Part shown: in pieces, positions 8,687 to 12,744 of the stretch
Numbering within the stretch: position 1 is the stretch's first letter
Layout: each line of letters opens with the position of its first letter
Origin: CAZROT01 sp964601895
Lineage (GTDB): Bacteria; Pseudomonadota; Gammaproteobacteria; Enterobacterales; Enterobacteriaceae
Direction of reading: 5' to 3'
DNA: 12,744 nt
Assembly: GCA_964601895.1 (NCBI GenBank)
Contig: CAZROT010000024.1
Span: 1 to 12,744, forward strand
Notes under the pieces: model-generated
The model's input: the letters and a program-made list of their open reading frames with translations, nothing else
Told to the model about the DNA's origin: nothing
Databases searched by the model: none
Program-made: the position numbers and the translations under genes

Positions 8687-9840
8687 TTAAAGTATTATTA
8701 CTAGAGGATAATCACCTAGAAGCTACTACTCTTGAAGAAACTAAAAGTAGAATAGTGGAACAATATAATTCTTGAAAAACAGATGGGAATAGCATAAATA
8801 TTGAATTTAATCATTACACAACAATAACGAAAGAAGTTTATGAAAAAATCTTTACAGAAGATTACGATTTTATGGTCATTGATCTAAAATTAGATGACGA
8901 TGTATCTAATTGATCTCTTTCATGACAGGATTTTATACATACTATATTTCGTAATTTACATACTCCTATCATAATTAATACAGGAAATATCGCTGATATA
9001 GATCAAGATATTATTAAAGAAAATATTCTATTAAGAATTTTTGATTCTTGAGAAGAAGATAGTAGTGATAAAATCATCCAATACATGCTTGATATTTATA
9101 GCACGGGAATTACGAAAGTGGTTGGTAGGGATTGATTAATAGAGTCAACTCTTACTGATCTTATTTTTAAAGGTGGCTTATCAAATATAAGTAAGCGGAT
9201 TGATAATTGAGAATGAATTGATGGTGTAAGAAGTTTATGAAGATATATTCTTTCCCATATTCAATCATGAATTGATAATGATTATAAAGACTTTCATATA
9301 GAAGAAACATATATCACTGTAAAATGAACTGAAACTAGTGAAGTAGATTGAATCAGTAGGATTAGTATAAAAAATTGAAGAATTATAAATAAAGATTGAA
9401 TAAATTATGTCGTTATATCTCCGGCGTGCGATTTAGCACAAAAAAAACATTTTAAATTTATACTTTTACAAATTGATCATTTAGATGTAACTAGTATTCA
9501 AGAAGCAAAAGCAACATACTTAAACCCAACTAATAATAGCAGTAAAATAAGAAAGGCGTTGAGACATATAAATAATTTTAAATCAACTCAAGAATGATGA
9601 TTTTGATTCTTATTGCCAAAAACATCTTTATTTAATTGAGGAATTGTTAACTTTAAAAAAGTAGTTTCAATTGATCCATCAGATGAGGCAGGTAAAAAAT
9701 GCCTATACCTTGATAATTATCAAATTGTTTGTGATATGGCACCCTTATTTATTAAAGACTTAATACCAAGATTTTCGTCGTATTATGCAAGACAATGAAC
9801 TCCAGATCGGAATATACAATTATTTATAAAATCTTTATAA
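8674..9840 (+). CDS. Receiver-domain response regulator with uncharacterised C-terminal domain
   Basis: It has 388 residues. The N-terminal ~140 residues are a receiver domain: acidic pair E11-D12 in LLLEDN, phospho-acceptor Asp70 in DFMVIDLKL, and Thr103 in IIINTGN. The usual conserved lysine after strand 5 is not obvious; Arg121 in LLRIFDSGEED sits about there, which could change the phosphorylation response. The C-terminal ~240 residues match no DNA-binding output domain that I recognise. They contain VVISPACDLAQKKHF (Cys252-Asp253) and end with KDLIPRFSSYYARQGTPD. Similar SPxCDL/QxCDI blocks occur in uncharacterised proteins near phage- and restriction-related genes, by my recollection. 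The ATG lies within the last codons of the kinase gene, in another frame, so translation is probably coupled. Eighteen of 27 glycines are TGA. It is likely the effector or regulator of the cluster; its biochemical activity is unknown. Confidence 0.82.
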
Positions 9841-9945
9841 TGATTTATCTTTAAAATATTATTTTTGAAATATATAAGTCTAAGACACTTAAACATTGCT
9901 TAAAAAATTACCTCATTGTTCGCTTTACCCTTTCTCCCTATACCC

Positions 9946-10155
9946 ATGCTCAATCTCGTCAAGTTTGTAAAAAAAGTGACCCATCACTTCACGATGATGG
10001 ACTGGACCGTCGCAAAACTCGATCTGATCATCGTCGGTCTGCTTCTTGCGAAGCTGTTTCCTGTACTGACGAGTGCACACCGAGGATGGTATGTCGCTGC
10101 TATCGTGCTGGCAGAGATCTACTTCATCACGAGAATTAGTAAGATGATGAAGTAA
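9946..10155 (+). CDS. Small membrane protein, 69 residues
   Basis: The short protein has an amphipathic basic start (MLNLVKFVKKVTHH) and two hydrophobic helices, about residues 24-42 (KLDLIIVGLLLAKLFPVL) and 47-62 (GWYVAAIVLAEIYFI). It ends in a basic tail. I recall similar short two-helix proteins with the LLAKLFP...W pattern in candidate-phylum genomes; none has a name I trust. The ATG at 9946 is preferred over a TTG at 9916. It has no TGA codon and G+C like the flanking chromosome, so the AT-rich cluster appears to end before it. The 105 nt upstream contain no convincing terminator for the receiver gene. Confidence 0.65.
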   Translation: MLNLVKFVKKVTHHFTMMDWTVAKLDLIIVGLLLAKLFPVLTSAHRGWYVAAIVLAEIYFITRISKMMK

Positions 10156-10186
10156 GTACTCATTCTCCTGGTAAAGAGAGTAGAAA

Positions 10187-10206
10187 ATACAAACTACGTT
10201 TTGTAT
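10187..10206 (+). terminator. Weak hairpin followed by T-run, possible terminator
   Basis: A perfect 7-bp stem, ATACAAA / TTTGTAT, with a 6-nt loop is followed after 4 nt by six T residues. The stem is AT-rich and the T-run is slightly displaced. It lies between the small membrane-protein gene and the next ATG at 10221. Confidence 0.3.
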
Positions 10207-10220
10207 CCCATTTTTTGATT

Positions 10221-10541
10221 ATGCTTGACGATCTTCCATACAACAAAGAAAAAACATGGCCTATCCTAGAGCAGTGTGGCCTAAGTATACAAGCATGGGA
10301 ACTCATCCAGCTGAGTTTTCGTACGAGAATAAAACGCACGGAAGAGGGAGTAGTGTCGGTACAGTTTCGTATCTTGCCTGAAAAAATAACTGCACAGCAA
10401 GAAGCACATATCCCTGCTGTTCGTGAGGAGATAATACAGAAGCTTACTGCTTGTTTTCCCCAGGAGCCGATAGCAGTGATCTTGCAAGTCACCCTCTGCT
10501 GCGGGAGTGATTGTTTCTGATGTAGACAATTTGGGAGGTAA
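10221..10541 (+). CDS. Hypothetical protein, 106 residues
   Basis: The start is the ATG at 10221. The standard reading stops at TGA 10518; under code 25 it adds six more residues (GCRQFGR counted from the TGA) to a TAA at 10539-10541. The predicted fold is a mix: helical beginning, a strand-like VVSVQFRILPE, then a helix PAVREEIIQKLTACF and a hydrophobic strand AVILQVTL. This order vaguely recalls the DUF721/DciA-type replication helper domain, but no diagnostic residue lets me claim it. The C-terminus holds four cysteines (CCGSDCFGC), a possible metal site. It converges with the next gene: the two stop codons are separated by a single base. Confidence 0.6.
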
Positions 10542-10542
10542 T

Positions 10543-11343
10543 TTATTCTTCTAATTTTTTCTGACGTGAGATAGTGAAAGGTCGTTTATGGTCAAAAGAT
10601 GAAGGATCTTGCGCGTATCAGAGGAGAAAGGTAGAGAGGATCTCACGTACTTTGAAAATAAAAGTAAGGATCAGAAATTCAATGTGTTTGGCTTCTTGAT
10701 CAAGCACTTGTCCATGCAGATCACTTACCTGTACAGGAGTAGGGGGAGTGACGCGACTGATTCACCAGTTGTTTGACGTTCATACTCTTGGTCATAAAAG
10801 GTTCGTTTGTAAATCATGTTGCATAGTGCGTGATAATCAAGTTATTTTTTTAGTTCGTTTATCTTCCTGTAACATCATGTCACCTCATCATCCTGGAGAA
10901 AGGGTACGCAATCGATGTTGACATGACAGGAGTACCAATTGATCTATTTTCTTTTTCGCTGTTATATTGTTCGACTTGATAAACTTAGATAAAGTGAGTA
11001 TCTGTTGCGTGAGAAAAGAGGAGAGCACTGATGCTCTATCATAGTGAGCTGGAGAAAAAAGACCATTTTCTCTGAACGCTCCATGATATACTATTTCATG
11101 GACAAATCATCCAAAACTTAGCTGCTCACTAAGAGCAAATCAGTAATGTTTCAAAAATGCATCCAATTCTTGTCTATTCATCTGTTTTAATACCTCATAA
11201 CTTGCAAGTACCTCATCTGTTCGCAGGGGTATTTCATGTTCTCTTTCCAATCATGGTAAAAGAAGCAATGCTTCGTTTACCAACTCGAGATTACCTGTTT
11301 CGTGACTGTTTTTGCTTCCTCAGAAGAGAGCCGGAAAATGCAT
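10543..11343 (-). CDS. Hypothetical protein, 266 residues, invisible under the standard code
   Basis: Read with TGA as Gly, one continuous minus-strand frame runs from ATG (11343) to TAA (10543-10545). Eleven of its 19 glycines are TGA. AGAG lies just before the start and may serve in ribosome binding; an in-frame TAA bounds the start upstream. The product looks real, with an acidic helical N-terminal half (LERE, DEVLASYEVLKQMNRQEL) and the block FGGFVHEIVYHGAFRENG at about 78-94. A mixed basic region follows, then a TPPTPVQV stretch near 199-206 and a hydrophobic helix HIEFLILTFIFKVREI near 220-235. The HE and H residues at 82-88 are noticeable, but I do not recognise the family. Convergent to the 106-residue gene and divergent from the phosphatase gene (62 nt apart). 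Confidence 0.72.
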
Positions 11344-11350
11344 TTCTCTC

Positions 11351-11380
11351 TTGCAAACTAGAGATAAAGAGACATATATA
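11351..11380 (+). promoter_or_regulatory. Possible promoter for the phosphatase gene
   Basis: TTGCAA (11351-11356), an 18-nt spacer and TATATA (11375-11380). The same TTGCAA -35 is seen at 12212. A second candidate, TATACT preceded by TGA (11399-11404), lies 7 nt before the second in-frame ATG (11412), a spacing that would suit a leaderless transcript. Confidence 0.35.
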
Positions 11381-11405
11381 GTTGTTTAAGTATATTGATA
11401 TACTC

Positions 11406-12203
11406 ATGACTATGCAATATTTCCTCGACGTATGACGCCAAGCAGTAGATCTAGCCAAGGAGGTGACACTCGGCTATTTTGGTAAGTCTCCAGAAGAACT
11501 AGGGATGATTACCAAACTAGATGACGCTAGATTTGCGGATGATCATCAGAAATCACCGGTCACGCTCGCAGATCAACAAGCAGAGCAGGCGATAAAGCAA
11601 CACCTGAAGAAACACTTTCCTGAACACGGATTTATCGGTGAAGAGGAGGGAGAAGAGAGGAGTGAGGCAGACTATAAACGAATCATCGATCCGATCGATG
11701 GGACGAGAAACTTCGCGAGATGACTCCCCTACTGGGCAATTTTGCTTGCATTGTCCTATCGTGATGAGATTATCGTAGCGATCGTGTGTATGCCAGTCAT
11801 GGGAGATATTATCTGGGCGACGAAATGAGGCGGAACGTTGTATAACGGAAAACAAGTACATGTTTCGACGCATACGCTGTCTGAGAGCTATCTGGCACAC
11901 AACAGACATACCTATTTCACCAAGGTAGGCAAAGAACACCAATTTAACGAACTATGCAAACAAGTACGATACACTAAGAGCTGTATCTCACGAGAGATGG
12001 CGTATGTGGCTACAGGTGGGTTTGACGTAGCGATCAATATCGGTGGTAATTATTATGACAATGCTCCTATCGCTCTCCTAGTTACCGAGGCAGGCGGTAC
12101 GGTGACTACCTTGTCGTGAGGAGTGTTTGGACAAGCAGATACGAGCATGATTGTCAGCAATGGGGTGGTGCATGACGAGGTGGTGGAGATGTTGAATAGG
12201 TAG
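11406..12203 (+). CDS. Inositol monophosphatase family phosphatase (histidinol-phosphatase/IMPase-like)
   Basis: These are metal-dependent phosphomonoesterases acting on inositol phosphate, histidinol phosphate or related sugar or nucleotide phosphates in the cytoplasm. The 265 residues match the family length. Signature motifs: FIGEEEGE (metal-ligand glutamate about E79/E80), IDPIDGTRNFARGLPYW (D95, D98; the RGLPYW glycine is TGA), WATKGGGTLYNGK, and NYYDNAPIALLVTEAGG, where Asp218 replaces the usual WD metal site in context. The block VTLADQQAEQAIKQ is typical of the HisN-like branch, so histidinol-phosphatase is possible but not proven. Four of 25 glycines are TGA, including V-G-R near the start, so the usual reading begins too late. 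The ATG at 11406 or 11412 could be the start. There are no his genes nearby to settle the substrate. Confidence 0.92.
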
Positions 12204-12211
12204 TATGTTTT

Positions 12212-12240
12212 TTGCAAATCACTGGAGAAATATCTATAAT
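12212..12240 (+). promoter_or_regulatory. Promoter upstream of the last gene
   Basis: TTGCAA (12212-12217), a 17-nt spacer and a perfect TATAAT (12235-12240), starting 9 nt after the phosphatase stop. It predicts a leader of roughly 45-50 nt before the ATG at 12294. GCAAATCA (12214-12221) is repeated inverted as TGATTTGC (12263-12270), bracketing the -10 and the expected start, which could be a regulatory pair. Confidence 0.55.
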
Positions 12241-12293
12241 CGGAGAAGGTATTCCATTTTCATGATTTGCACATGTGAGTCGATAGAACAGAG

Positions 12294-12744
12294 ATGTTGT
12301 CAAGTAGTGAACAACAAAAAACTACAAAAGAAGAAATCAAAGAGGTCGTCGATAACGAACCTCTTATTTCTCGAGAAAATATACAAAGATTGGTCGATGC
12401 CTTTCCTGAGAAAATGCCTATTCGCTGGTATATCGATTGAAAAACAAAACAAGTAAAATTCTATGGGTATGACAAACAAAAAAAGCAAGAATTTGAGTAT
12501 ACGATAGGGACTTTTGACAAATCTTGATCTGTCACCTGAGTGCTTGATCCATTTGTACCGGCTGAGGACTTAGCATTTGTACATGAGACTGCATTGTGGT
12601 TGTGAGAAAATATCCGTCTAGAAAGAAATATTAAGCAAAACAATAAGATGCTCCATGAGGTCAGTAAACAAATCGAATTGGTGAATACGTATGGTATAGA
12701 CTGGGAAGCACCTTTAGAACTGATGCAGGAAGCAATTTCTTGAT
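12294..12744 (+). CDS. Hypothetical protein, 3' end beyond window
   Basis: The frame is open from ATG 12294 to the window edge (150 residues) only if TGA is Gly; five TGA codons occur, against three GGN. An acidic, lysine-rich N-terminal segment (about 1-37) is followed by MPIRWYIDGKTKQVKFYGYD, a strand-rich block to about residue 85. A helical section follows (EDLAFVHETALWLGENIRLERNIKQ...) with a coiled-coil feel to about residue 130. GAG precedes the ATG. I do not recognise the family. It has its own promoter-like sequence and so is probably not in an operon with the phosphatase. Confidence 0.68.

Noticed and set aside
3521..9840. Degraded, pseudogene-like region with many stops
   Set aside because: All the apparent stops are TGA at glycine positions; under code 25 four intact full-length genes result.
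3480..9915. Attachment sites or target-site duplications flanking the AT-rich cluster
   Set aside because: I compared the two edges by eye and found no convincing direct repeat, integrase or tRNA, so the transfer mechanism cannot be named.
1..12744. Mycoplasma-type code (UGA = Trp)
   Set aside because: It would put Trp in Walker A, the methyltransferase motif I and kinase G-boxes, where glycine is invariant.

Overview
The window reads as DNA from a bacterium that uses genetic code 25, in which UGA is glycine. That points to Patescibacteria/CPR of the Gracilibacteria (BD1-5) or Absconditabacteria (SR1) type; the window cannot separate the two. The evidence is direct: in-frame TGA falls on invariant glycines of well-known motifs. 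Examples are Walker A GEPGTGKS of a DUF2075 ATPase, DLFSGCGG and GGPPCQ of a cytosine methyltransferase, GTGLGLS of a histidine kinase, AKGSSDKY of a MazG-type enzyme, and the residue after the second LSEGQK signature of an ABC-F ATPase. TGG is still used for Trp. Read with the standard code almost every gene here is broken, and several are invisible. All genes below were translated with TGA = Gly and only TAA/TAG as stops.

Layout. 1-1321 (minus): ABC-F ATPase, running off the left edge. 1322-1648: divergent intergenic region with a dispersed-repeat-like element and a symmetric 61-bp dyad overlapping the probable Fic promoter. 1649-2725 (plus): class II Fic AMP-transferase with a C-terminal winged helix. 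2796-2981 (plus): tiny membrane protein. 3163-3507 (plus): MazG-like nucleotide pyrophosphohydrolase. 3521-9840 (plus): four very AT-rich genes. These are a GIY-YIG nuclease fused to a DUF2075 (Schlafen group 3) helicase-like ATPase, a C5-cytosine DNA methyltransferase, a fusion of a GHL (Hsp90/MORC-like) ATPase with a histidine kinase, and a receiver-domain protein with an uncharacterised C-terminal domain. 9946-10541: a small membrane protein and a small hypothetical protein. 10543-11343 (minus): a 266-residue unknown protein with 11 in-frame TGA codons. 11406-12203 (plus): inositol-monophosphatase/histidinol-phosphatase family enzyme. 12294-12744 (plus): unknown protein, cut by the right edge.

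The most interesting part is 3521-9840. A methyltransferase and a nuclease/helicase sit with what looks like a complete two-component phosphorelay whose kinase carries a second, GHL-type ATPase domain. The kinase and receiver genes overlap by 13 nt. I infer a restriction-modification-like defence module controlled by, or acting through, phospho-signalling. The MazG-type and Fic genes just upstream are also common in defence or toxin contexts. I cannot tell without a database search whether this exact four-gene arrangement has been described. The cluster is visibly richer in A+T than the flanks, and about three quarters of its glycines are TGA, so if it was transferred the donor probably shared the code. 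No integrase, tRNA, CRISPR array or insertion sequence is visible.
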